Shown here piece by piece: positions 28,549 through 36,616 of a stretch of 64,000 nt of DNA. The position numbers were made by a program, and so were the translations under genes. The DNA is from Candidatus Gastranaerophilales bacterium (GTDB lineage: Bacteria > Cyanobacteriota > Vampirovibrionia > Gastranaerophilales > Gastranaerophilaceae): the NCBI GenBank assembly GCA_944323285.1, contig CALURV010000024.1, forward strand, positions 215,483 through 279,482. Reading direction: 5' to 3'. Each line of letters begins with the position of its first letter. Positions within the stretch are counted from its first letter, which is position 1. The notes under the pieces were generated by a model. That model saw only the letters and a list, made by a program, of their open reading frames with translations. It did no database searches and was not told the origin of the DNA.

Positions 28549-29952
28549 TTATTTTTTTAGTAAAATCATAAATTGTTCTAAACTTTTTGTAATAGATTTA
28601 GCAACTTCCATCTGAAATTTATCACTTCTTAATTTTTTATATTCATCAGGATTTATCATATATGCAACTTCAATTAAAACAGAAATAGGATTTGTAGATC
28701 TATTTAGCGCATAACTTGATTTATATAGACCATTGTCTTTTATTTTTAAATCTTTAGCCAAGTTATTTTTAATAATATACGCCAAAACCTTAGCATTGTC
28801 GTTATAATAATAAACTTCACAACCATGTGTAATAAATGGATTTTTATTTGGAGGCAGAGAGTTATTGTGAATACTCAAAGAAATAAAAGCATTATTTTCT
28901 TTCGCTTTATCAACTCTATCATATAAATTTACTTTAGAATCATCAATTCTTGAATAAGAAACAATAGCACCTTTAGCTTTTAATAACTTAATAAGTTTTT
29001 TAGAAATAGAAAGATTTATATCTTTTTCAAAGACCCTAGTTGGCCCAATAGCACCTTTTTCGCTGCCACCATGACCTGCATCTATAAATATTCTAATATT
29101 ATGTAAAGGAGCATATGGATTAATTTTATCTGCAATTTTAGCTCTTCTTAAAACAAATTTATCATCTTCGAAAAATCCATCATAACCTAAAACTTGATCT
29201 TCATCTTCAAATACAAATTCCAAATTTCCGCTGTCATTAGTATTATTATTAGGATCTTTTACTCCATATAGCGTCAAAATTAATTTTTTACCATCTTGTT
29301 CAACTGTATACATTACAGGATATGAAAGTGCTATTTTAGTATAATTATAAAATTTATCAGACTCATATTCTGGCTGTTTTATTTTGCCCTGAATGCGTTT
29401 CGATACAATAACAGGTTCTTCAATATTTGATTTGTGAATCCAAAATTCTGTTTTACCATTTTCTTCTATCTTATAGAAATCACCTTTTTTTCCGGCAAGA
29501 TATAAGACAACTCCTTTTGGAAGTTCTATAACTCTTTTTGAAGAATTAGAGGCTTTTTCTCTGACTGTAGATCTATCATTTATTGTTTTAGTATACAAAA
29601 AATAATTTTTATTTTTTTCCACATACGGTAATGGCAGTGTTTTTTGAGGTTCGGGTTTATTTCTTGTCACTTTATAAACTTGTTTTTGTGTTTTTCCATT
29701 ATGAATAGATTCAACAGTAATATTGTTAACACCATAAAAAAGGGGAACAACTTGAACAAAAATACCTTCATCAAACAATTTAACAGACTCTGAATTAATT
29801 TTTAACATTGATTTAGGATTAGTATTACCATAAAAATAAATAGACGGAGCATTTACAGTAATATCTTTTGAAGAAGGATAAACAACATCAAGAGCAAATG
29901 CACAATTAAACGTAAAAAATAAAAAATAAATTATTAAAAATATAAATCGCAT
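28549..29952 (-). CDS. amiC: N-acetylmuramoyl-L-alanine amidase (Amidase_3) with SH3-like region
   Basis: A 467-residue exported cell-wall hydrolase. A signal peptide (MRFIFLIIYFLFFTFNCAFA) is followed by a beta-rich region, an SH3-like segment (STVREKASNSSKRVIELPKGVVLYLAGKK region, about 120-175), another beta domain (AMIN-like), and the C-terminal catalytic Amidase_3 domain. Zinc and catalytic residues lie in FIDAGHGGSEKGA, the RVFEKDINL glutamate, LSIHNNSLP and IEVAYMINPDEY. It cleaves the amide between MurNAc and the stem peptide, probably for cell separation. The symbol is by domain similarity only. It stands alone, divergent from fixC. Confidence 0.88.
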   Translation of the reverse strand: MRFIFLIIYFLFFTFNCAFALDVVYPSSKDITVNAPSIYFYGNTNPKSMLKINSESVKLFDEGIFVQVVPLFYGVNNITVESIHNGKTQKQVYKVTRNKPEPQKTLPLPYVEKNKNYFLYTKTINDRSTVREKASNSSKRVIELPKGVVLYLAGKKGDFYKIEENGKTEFWIHKSNIEEPVIVSKRIQGKIKQPEYESDKFYNYTKIALSYPVMYTVEQDGKKLILTLYGVKDPNNNTNDSGNLEFVFEDEDQVLGYDGFFEDDKFVLRRAKIADKINPYAPLHNIRIFIDAGHGGSEKGAIGPTRVFEKDINLSISKKLIKLLKAKGAIVSYSRIDDSKVNLYDRVDKAKENNAFISLSIHNNSLPPNKNPFITHGCEVYYYNDNAKVLAYIIKNNLAKDLKIKDNGLYKSSYALNRSTNPISVLIEVAYMINPDEYKKLRSDKFQMEVAKSITKSLEQFMILLKK

Positions 29953-30014
29953 AATAATTATAGTTTATTGTATATTTTATAAATAAGCAATTTAATTTAC
30001 AATACATACCAATA

Positions 30015-30044
30015 TTGCTACAAGAAAGAAAAAGATAGTATAAT
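30015..30044 (+). promoter_or_regulatory. Putative promoter immediately ahead of the fixC-like gene
   Basis: TTGCTA at 30015-30020, an 18-bp spacer and a perfect TATAAT at 30039-30044. The -10 box ends only 7 nt before the ATG at 30052, so transcription would begin at or next to the start codon. No ribosome binding site can then be part of the mRNA. Confidence 0.45.
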
Positions 30045-30051
30045 AGACATT

Positions 30052-31347
30052 ATGAAAAATAATAAAGTAGAAATTATAGTTGTTGGAGCAGGCCCTGCAG
30101 GAGTAAGTGCAGCAATTACACTTGCCAGAGCAGGTAAGAAAGTATTATTAGTTGAAAGAGGAGATTGTGCCGGAGATAAAAATGTCTTTGGTGGAACTAT
30201 ATATGCAAAACAAACTGCGGAAATATTTCCCAAATTTTGGGAAACTGCCCCCATTGAAAGAGCAATTACAGAACAGAAAATTTTTCTATTAACAGATTAT
30301 AACTCCACACAAATTTCATACAAATATGCCTCAAAAGGAGCCTATAAAGCATTTACCGTAAATCGTTCAAAATGGGATAAATGGTGTTCGCAACAAGCTG
30401 AAAAAGAAGGTGTATATTATGCTCCTAAAACTCTTGTAAATGAATTAATTTTAAAAGATAGAAATGTTATAGGAATAAAAACAGAATTTGAAGAATTTTA
30501 TTCAGATATAGTAATTATTGCTGACGGAGTTAATTCATTACTTGCAAAACAAATAGGATTAAGAAAAGAAATAAAAGACTCGGATGTTTCATTAAGTGTA
30601 AAAGAAGTAATAAAAATAAATAAAGAAAAACTTGAAGACAGATTTAATTTAGATGAAGAAGATGGCTGCGCTTGTAGAATATTAGGTGGTCCGTTAAGAG
30701 ATAAATTTGCTCTTGGTTTTATGTACACAAATAAAGACACAATTTCTATAGGTTATTCAATAAGTCTTGATGAAATAAAAAAACTTAAAGTAAAGCCATA
30801 CGAATTATTAGATGAATTAAAAGCACATCCAACAGTATCCGCATACATAAAGAACGGAGAAACAATAGAGTATTCATCCCATCTTATACCTGAAGGCGGA
30901 TATAATGCCGTTCCAAAGCTTTATGATAACGGAGTTATGATTATAGGTGATGCTGCTATGCTTGTTAATAATATACATTTTGAAGGAACAAATTTAGCAA
31001 TGCTTAGCGGCAAATTAGCAGCTGAAACTGCCATTGAAGCTATTAATAATAAAGATTATTCTAAATCAAGTTTATCAAAATATCATACAAAACTTAAAGA
31101 AAGTATTATTCTAAAAGACTTAAAAACACATAGAAATACTATAGAAGTTATAAAAAAGAATATTCATACACTTTCATCATTATATCCGGAATTAGCTTGT
31201 GAATTTTTAGAAATTTTAACATCGGCAGACGGAGTAGAAAAGAAAGTAAAATATAGAAAATTCTTAAAAGAAATAATAAAAAAAGGTACAATATCATCAA
31301 GTATTCCTTTAGCAATTTTAGCAATGGAGAAATGTTTAAAGAAATGA
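30052..31347 (+). CDS. fixC: FixC-like FAD-dependent oxidoreductase (ETF:quinone oxidoreductase family)
   Basis: A 431-residue flavoprotein of the FixC/ETF-QO family. The N-terminal Rossmann motif is VVGAGPAGVSAAITLARAG, followed by LLVERGDCAGDKNVFGG. The second FAD-binding motif is MIIGDAAMLVNN. C-terminal helices resemble FixC rather than full ETF-QO, which carries its own Fe-S domain; here that domain is the separate fixX product. In FixABCX, electrons pass from the FixAB flavoprotein via FixC-FixX to quinone or ferredoxin. FixA and FixB are not in this window. The next gene overlaps its stop codon. Confidence 0.88.
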   Translation: MKNNKVEIIVVGAGPAGVSAAITLARAGKKVLLVERGDCAGDKNVFGGTIYAKQTAEIFPKFWETAPIERAITEQKIFLLTDYNSTQISYKYASKGAYKAFTVNRSKWDKWCSQQAEKEGVYYAPKTLVNELILKDRNVIGIKTEFEEFYSDIVIIADGVNSLLAKQIGLRKEIKDSDVSLSVKEVIKINKEKLEDRFNLDEEDGCACRILGGPLRDKFALGFMYTNKDTISIGYSISLDEIKKLKVKPYELLDELKAHPTVSAYIKNGETIEYSSHLIPEGGYNAVPKLYDNGVMIIGDAAMLVNNIHFEGTNLAMLSGKLAAETAIEAINNKDYSKSSLSKYHTKLKESIILKDLKTHRNTIEVIKKNIHTLSSLYPELACEFLEILTSADGVEKKVKYRKFLKEIIKKGTISSSIPLAILAMEKCLKK

Positions 31348-31619
31348 ACATTAATGAAAGATTAGCAACATTAAAGTATAATAAAGATAAAGAAAGTCAT
31401 TTAACAGTTGACAATGATGTATGCATGAGGTGTAATGATAAAGTTTGTACATATATTTGTCCGGCTAATGTCTATGAATGGAACGAACAAAAGTGTATAA
31501 TGACAATAAGATATGAAAATTGCCTTGAGTGCGGTGCTTGTAAAATAGCATGTGAGAAAAAAAATATAATATGGCGTTATCCTAATTGCGAATATGGTGT
31601 AAAATATAAGAACGGCTAG
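31344..31619 (+). CDS. fixX: FixX-like ferredoxin
   Basis: About 91 residues from the ATG at 31344, which overlaps the fixC stop as ATGA; an ATG four codons earlier has a binding site too close to it. It starts MNINERLATLKYNKD as in FixX proteins. Two cysteine groups follow: CMRCNDKVCTYICP and CLECGACKIACEKK, then WRYPNCEYGVKY at the end. It is the Fe-S partner that accepts electrons from FixC. Confidence 0.9.
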   Translation: MNINERLATLKYNKDKESHLTVDNDVCMRCNDKVCTYICPANVYEWNEQKCIMTIRYENCLECGACKIACEKKNIIWRYPNCEYGVKYKNG

Positions 31620-31634
31620 TAAAGAGAGGTATCT

Positions 31635-32072
31635 ATGCGTGAAGAGTACAATAATAAACAAAGAAGATGGTATGATAAAGACCCTATTTTATCACGTTCG
31701 ATGAAAACACTTGAAGCCTCTGATGATGAAACACAAATCAAGGTTGCATTAAATCTTATAAAAATTATAGTAGAACATAATCTTGCATTTAGCGAATATA
31801 CAGATGTAAACGAAATCATTGAAGCCGTTGAAGAAGGCATGGATACAAGAGCAAATTCAAGGTGGTATGATATAGATAGAACAGTTAGAGCTGCCATTAA
31901 TATGCTTCAAAATTCTCCCGCTGAGACTCAAAAGATAATAGCAAAAGAGATGGCAAAAATTGTTATTGATAAAATTAAAGAAGATAAAGATATTGAAGCA
32001 TTAAAAAAAGAATTAGAGCAAGAAGAATTTTTTGATGACTCAAAGGATGATTTTTACGACGATAAAAAATAA
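31635..32072 (+). CDS. Hypothetical helical protein with an internal duplication
   Basis: A 145-residue cytosolic protein, not recognised. It contains two copies of a motif about 65 residues apart: RWYDKDPILSRSMKTLEA (11-28) and RWYDIDRTVRAAINMLQN (76-93), each followed by ETQ and an amphipathic helix ending in KI(I/V). The tail is acidic and Lys/Asp-rich. A GAGAGG site precedes the ATG. It sits 15 nt after fixX and 20 nt before recJ on the same strand, so it is probably co-transcribed with them. Function unknown. Confidence 0.6.
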   Translation: MREEYNNKQRRWYDKDPILSRSMKTLEASDDETQIKVALNLIKIIVEHNLAFSEYTDVNEIIEAVEEGMDTRANSRWYDIDRTVRAAINMLQNSPAETQKIIAKEMAKIVIDKIKEDKDIEALKKELEQEEFFDDSKDDFYDDKK

Positions 32073-32092
32073 GTAATCGGAAAGCAATTAAA

Positions 32093-34489
32093 ATGTCAGG
32101 ACGCAAAACTTGGATAGCAAAAAGTAATGATGTAGATAAAAGTTTAATAGAAGCTTGCGATTCTGACAAAGTACTTGCTGTTTTATTAAATAATAGAGGT
32201 ATTAATACATCTGATAAAATTAAGTCATTTTTGAATCCTTTAAAAATAAAGCATAGTTCTCCTGATGTTTTTGTTGATATGCAAAAAGCAGCAGAAAGAA
32301 TAAGACAAGCAATAGAAAATAAAGAACATATTACGGTATATGGTGATTTTGATGCTGATGGAATAACTTCAACTGCCCTATTATTTTTAACATTAAAAGA
32401 AATAGGTGCAGATGTTGATTATTATCTGCCTGATAGAATGACAGAAAGCCATGGATTAAATACAAAAGCTCTTGTAAATATAATATCCAAACATAGAACT
32501 AAATTAATAATTACAGTAGACTGCGGTATTAGTAATGTAAAAGAAGTTAATTTTGCAAAAAGTTTGAAAACAGATATTATAATAACAGACCACCACGAAG
32601 CACCTGAGATATTGCCAGAAGCTTATGCAATAATAAATCCAAAGGCACCAAATTCAATCATTTCAACATTAGAAATAGACGAATTGCAAAGTTTAAGTTA
32701 TCTGGCCGGTGTGGGTGTTGCTTTTAAATTAGCTTGTAAATTGCTTGAAATATTTAATTGTAAAGACTTTATCCATAGCCTTCTGCCATTAGTTGCAATA
32801 GGTACAATAGGCGATGTTGTTGAACTTTTAGACGAAAATCGAAGTTTAGTTGAAATGGGGCTTGAATTAATAAAGAATTCAAGTCATAAAGGAATTCAAA
32901 AACTCATTGATTCTATTGGCTTTTCTGATAAAACTAAAATAACATCTGAGAACATTGCTTTTGGCATAGTACCAAGATTAAATGCAGCAGGAAGGCTAGA
33001 ATCACCGCAAACAGCAATAAGCATTCTTATTACTCAAGATGATAATGAATTAGAAGAAAATATTAAAAAATTAAATGATTTCAATCAATTAAGACAAAAA
33101 TTATGCGATGAAACTTTTGAAAGCGCAAAAGAACAATATGAAAAAGAAAAATATATAAATAAAAAAAGTATAATTCTTTTAAATGATAACTGGCACATAG
33201 GAATAATTGGAATTGTTGCTTCAAAGCTTGCAGAAAAATATAACAGGCCGGTATTTTTAATGACAAGGGATGCAAATAACCCTAATATAATAAGATGTTC
33301 ATCGAGAAGCATTTCAACTATAAATATACATGAATTGTTATCACAGCTAAAAAATATATTTGAAGGATTTGGCGGACACAAAATGGCAGCCGGTTTTTCT
33401 TTTGATGAAAATAAAATTAAATTTGATGATTTCAAAAAACAATTAATAAAAACAATTGAAGAAAATACTCAAGACAGTGACTTTTCCGAAGTAAAAATAT
33501 ATGCAGACATGATTGTTCAACCTGAAGATATAACAATTGAAACAATAAAAAGAATAAATAAACTGCAGCCATTTGGAAGCGCTAATCCAGAGCCTATATT
33601 TATTATGAATGATTTAATAGTTCAACAATCAAAGAAAATAGGACAAAACAACAATCATTTAAAAATAACAGCTTCAAAAAATAATTCCGAATCTATTGAT
33701 TGCATCAAATGGAATGAAGAAGAAATCAATTTGCCTGACTCTTCAAAATTTGATATTCTGTTTACTCCGCAAATAAATGAATTTAACGGAAATACTACAA
33801 TTCAATATATAATTTCAGACATTCATAGTGATTTTATTAAAGAAAAGGAAACGTCTTCAGATATTAGAATATTAGATCATAGAAATAAAAAAGATATACT
33901 TATTCAAGTACTTGATTTTGTAAATTCAACAAAAAGGAATACTTGTATTTTTATAGAAAATAAGAAGATTAAGAAAGAAATAGAAAATTGTAAAAAAGCT
34001 GTAGAGTATAGTTTTAACATAGAAAATATACCACATAATAAAGAACAACTAATGCTATTTGATTGTCCAAAAACACAAGAAGACTTTAAAAACATAATAT
34101 ATAGTTCCAATGCCAATATTATTCATCTAATGAATTTTGACATACAAATGCTAAATACAGAGTTAATACTGTCAACTATATCAGGGATGTTAAAATATGC
34201 AATTACCAATTTAAAAGGTGAATTTGAAATAAAAAGACTCATTGATGCTATAAATTTAAATGAAGAACTTATTATAAAAATATTAAATTTATTTGATGAA
34301 ATAGAAATGATAGATTTAGAACAAATATCAGATAATACATATAAAATTACTCACTTATACCCGTTAGAGCTTTCTAAAATAAAACAAAATGAACTTTATA
34401 AAGAAATAGAAGAAGAAATTGAACAAATAAATAATTTTCGTAAATTTTACTTAACAGCAACAGTAGATGAAATAAAATCAATATTATAA
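32093..34489 (+). CDS. recJ: Single-stranded-DNA-specific exonuclease RecJ (long form)
   Basis: A 798-residue DHH-family 5'-3' exonuclease used in recombination and mismatch or base-excision repair. Metal-binding motifs are visible in order: VYGDFDADGITSTALLF, ITVDCGIS, IITDHHEA, the GDVVELLDENR segment, and the DHHA1 domain ending in FGGHKMAAGFSF. An OB-type domain follows (about 455-580). About 200 further residues at the C-terminus go beyond the E. coli enzyme length and show no clear motif, as in long RecJ proteins of some other phyla. Confidence 0.92.
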   Translation: MSGRKTWIAKSNDVDKSLIEACDSDKVLAVLLNNRGINTSDKIKSFLNPLKIKHSSPDVFVDMQKAAERIRQAIENKEHITVYGDFDADGITSTALLFLTLKEIGADVDYYLPDRMTESHGLNTKALVNIISKHRTKLIITVDCGISNVKEVNFAKSLKTDIIITDHHEAPEILPEAYAIINPKAPNSIISTLEIDELQSLSYLAGVGVAFKLACKLLEIFNCKDFIHSLLPLVAIGTIGDVVELLDENRSLVEMGLELIKNSSHKGIQKLIDSIGFSDKTKITSENIAFGIVPRLNAAGRLESPQTAISILITQDDNELEENIKKLNDFNQLRQKLCDETFESAKEQYEKEKYINKKSIILLNDNWHIGIIGIVASKLAEKYNRPVFLMTRDANNPNIIRCSSRSISTINIHELLSQLKNIFEGFGGHKMAAGFSFDENKIKFDDFKKQLIKTIEENTQDSDFSEVKIYADMIVQPEDITIETIKRINKLQPFGSANPEPIFIMNDLIVQQSKKIGQNNNHLKITASKNNSESIDCIKWNEEEINLPDSSKFDILFTPQINEFNGNTTIQYIISDIHSDFIKEKETSSDIRILDHRNKKDILIQVLDFVNSTKRNTCIFIENKKIKKEIENCKKAVEYSFNIENIPHNKEQLMLFDCPKTQEDFKNIIYSSNANIIHLMNFDIQMLNTELILSTISGMLKYAITNLKGEFEIKRLIDAINLNEELIIKILNLFDEIEMIDLEQISDNTYKITHLYPLELSKIKQNELYKEIEEEIEQINNFRKFYLTATVDEIKSIL

Positions 34490-34500
34490 CAGGAGATAAT

Positions 34501-35478
34501 ATGTTTTTTTTCAAGAAAAAAAATAAATATATAAGCTGCGATTTAATAGAACATGGTATGGATTTTTTTACAGACAGCATAAATTTTTGTTGTAGAATAC
34601 CACCAACAGAAAATGGTTATAAAAAACTTATTGAAAACTATAATGGTGAAAAAATAAACTGGAAAGAATTTTTTAAAATAAAAAGAAAATACAGAAATGA
34701 AATGAAAAAAGGAAATATAATTCCGGAATGCAGAAATTGCATATATTTACAGGAAAAAGAATGGGATAATGAAGATTATATTTCCTTTATAAATTTTAAT
34801 AACTGGACTACATGCAATGAGCACTGTATATATTGCTGGTTAAATGATAAAGACAAACCAAGACAAAAACAATATAATGTATACCCTGCAATAAAAGATA
34901 TGGCTGATAAAGGCTATTTAAAGGCAGGCGGGCACATAACTATTGCGGGGGGAGAGCCTTGTATAGCACCTGAATTTAACGATTTAATACAACTTTTCCT
35001 TGATAAAAAAATGGAGAATATAAGAGTATTAACAAATGCAACTAAATTCAGCCCTATTGTTCAGAAAGGTATTGAAGAAGGCAGAATTAATACAGTTATT
35101 TCTGTTGATTCCGGAACTCGTGAAACTTTTATAAAAGTAAAAAGATTCGATTTTTATGACATAGTTTGGGACAACATAAAGAAGTATGCTTCTGTACAAA
35201 AGAAACCTGACAGCGTTAAAACTAAATTTATTTTAATTCCAAATATAAATGATACAAAAGAAGAAATAGATAAATGGATTGAAAAATCTATAGAAGCAGG
35301 TGTAAAACATCTGGCATTTGATGTAGAAATGTTTTGGTTTAATGATAATAAAAATAATTTACCTGAGTCTATATTTAATACTTTTAAATACATGATAAAT
35401 AAAATTAATGAAAATAATCTTGGTATTGAATTGATAGATAGAGGTATTATCTTATCAAAAATGATAGAACTAAAATAA
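34501..35478 (+). CDS. Radical SAM protein with an N-terminal cysteine-rich segment
   Basis: A 325-residue radical SAM enzyme. The [4Fe-4S]-SAM motif is CNEHCIYC (Cys105, 109, 112), with the SAM-contacting GGEP in ITIAGGEPCIAP. The first 100 residues contain NFCCRI (Cys30-31) and ECRNC (Cys77-80), probably an extra Fe-S or metal site placed before the barrel. Substrate unknown; such proteins may modify peptides or act in cofactor or glycan synthesis. It starts 12 nt after recJ with an AGGAGA site and ends in a terminator shared with the convergent small-peptide gene. Confidence 0.8.
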   Translation: MFFFKKKNKYISCDLIEHGMDFFTDSINFCCRIPPTENGYKKLIENYNGEKINWKEFFKIKRKYRNEMKKGNIIPECRNCIYLQEKEWDNEDYISFINFNNWTTCNEHCIYCWLNDKDKPRQKQYNVYPAIKDMADKGYLKAGGHITIAGGEPCIAPEFNDLIQLFLDKKMENIRVLTNATKFSPIVQKGIEEGRINTVISVDSGTRETFIKVKRFDFYDIVWDNIKKYASVQKKPDSVKTKFILIPNINDTKEEIDKWIEKSIEAGVKHLAFDVEMFWFNDNKNNLPESIFNTFKYMINKINENNLGIELIDRGIILSKMIELK

Positions 35479-35508
35479 AAAGACCATCGAATGATGGTCT
35501 TTTTTTTC
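35477..35508. terminator. Bidirectional intrinsic terminator
   Basis: A 12-bp stem (AAAAAGACCATC, 35477-35488, with GATGGTCTTTTT, 35493-35504) closes a GAAT loop, followed by more Ts. It overlaps the stop of the radical SAM gene and lies 14 nt beyond the end of the convergent 47-residue ORF. Confidence 0.85.
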
Positions 35509-35521
35509 TTTAAAAATTAAG

Positions 35522-35665
35522 TTAAATTTGAATATTACTTATTATCTGGTTAATATCATTTGAAATTGTATCTATATCATTTATTCCATTACCAGACATT
35601 CCATTTCCGGCAATCCCTTGAACATTAACAGATATTTTTTCTATTATAATAATGTTATTATTCAT
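35522..35665 (-). CDS. Small peptide gene (47 aa), Gly/Asn/Ile-rich
   Basis: The ATG at 35665 has an excellent AAGGAG site 6 nt upstream and the frame ends in TAA at 35522-35524. The peptide starts MNNNIIIIEKISVN, has the small-residue segment QGIAGNGMSGNGIND in the middle, and an Ile/Asn/Asp-rich end. There is no signal peptide and no cysteine. It follows the EF-hand-loop protein gene by 17 nt and precedes a terminator, so the two form an operon. Function unknown; a bound partner of the upstream protein is the simplest guess. Confidence 0.55.
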   Translation of the reverse strand: MNNNIIIIEKISVNVQGIAGNGMSGNGINDIDTISNDINQIISNIQI

Positions 35666-35682
35666 AAATTCTCCTTATATAA

Positions 35683-36471
35683 TTAAGCAACTTTATCTTT
35701 GTCTTTATCATTATCTTGTAATTCTTCAAGGTAATTACCTGTATAGGTCATATTTGAAACACCAAGTTGAACTTCTGCAAAAGTAGTAGCTATAAAAATA
35801 GAAGAACCAGCTTTTAATCTTCTTTCAACAATTTTATTAAATTCATCTTGGCTAACTTCTTTTTCAGATTCAGTTTCTTTTTCCTTTTCTTTTTCAAAAA
35901 TAGTCTTTGGTTGATTTTTCTCTGAAGCCTGAACTTTTTCAGTTTCTGCAATAGAAGAAGAACTACTATTATTAGAAGAACTTGTTATTTCATGTGCAAT
36001 ATCTCCAAGGATTTGATTCATGAAAATTTCCTCTACTTCAAGAGCACCATTACCATTAGCATCAGCAATTTTTATTTCACCGCCATTACCATCTGAAATT
36101 GTGTATATAGCAATTGAACCGGTACCTTCTGTACCAGAAAAATTACCTGCTTTATAATCAGAAATATAAGTTGTTTCTTGATAAGAAACACTAACATTTA
36201 ACCCCATATTTTTTAAAGAGTTTATAAAATCACCACTTTGTATTACACTTTTGTTACTGTTATATAAGCTTGCAATTTGAGCTTGTAATTCGTAGTCCTG
36301 TTCACAATCAAAACTATCCATAAGTTGCTGCTGCAAATCATCAGAAAGAGCATTTCCATATTGTTCAAAATTTGTTTCATTAGCTCCCAAACTTGTTGTC
36401 TTATAACCATTTTGCTGTAATTCTTTTACAAATTCTTCATAAGATTTTTGACCAACATTATTTACTGTCAT
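35683..36471 (-). CDS. Hypothetical protein with one EF-hand-type calcium loop
   Basis: About 262 residues from the ATG at 36471, supported by AGGAG 7 nt upstream; the open frame continues upstream, but that part overlaps the divergent gene and its promoter. Not recognised as a known family. Residues 137-148 (DANGNGALEVEE) fit the 12-residue EF-hand calcium loop exactly: D1, N3, N5, G6, L8, E12. The segment before it (SDGNGGEIKI) suggests a beta hairpin. A Ser/Asn-rich stretch (about 162-172) and a Glu/Lys-rich charged region follow. No signal peptide is seen. It is the first gene of an operon with the 47-residue ORF. Confidence 0.6.
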   Translation of the reverse strand: MTVNNVGQKSYEEFVKELQQNGYKTTSLGANETNFEQYGNALSDDLQQQLMDSFDCEQDYELQAQIASLYNSNKSVIQSGDFINSLKNMGLNVSVSYQETTYISDYKAGNFSGTEGTGSIAIYTISDGNGGEIKIADANGNGALEVEEIFMNQILGDIAHEITSSSNNSSSSSIAETEKVQASEKNQPKTIFEKEKEKETESEKEVSQDEFNKIVERRLKAGSSIFIATTFAEVQLGVSNMTYTGNYLEELQDNDKDKDKVA

Positions 36472-36616
36472 TTTCTCTCTCCTAAAATTATTTCCTAAAT
36501 ATATTAAAAAATTTTTAAATAGATAAATGCTTATTTTTTTTTTATATGTACAATTTGTTACAATTATCATTTTAATTTGAGTTGTAAAAAGTTGTATAAT
36601 ATGCGAATATAAAGAA

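Noticed and set aside
31401..31897. Minus-strand open frames antisense to fixX and the following gene
   Set aside because: Both overlap conserved ferredoxin cysteine motifs or a gene with a clear binding site on the other strand.
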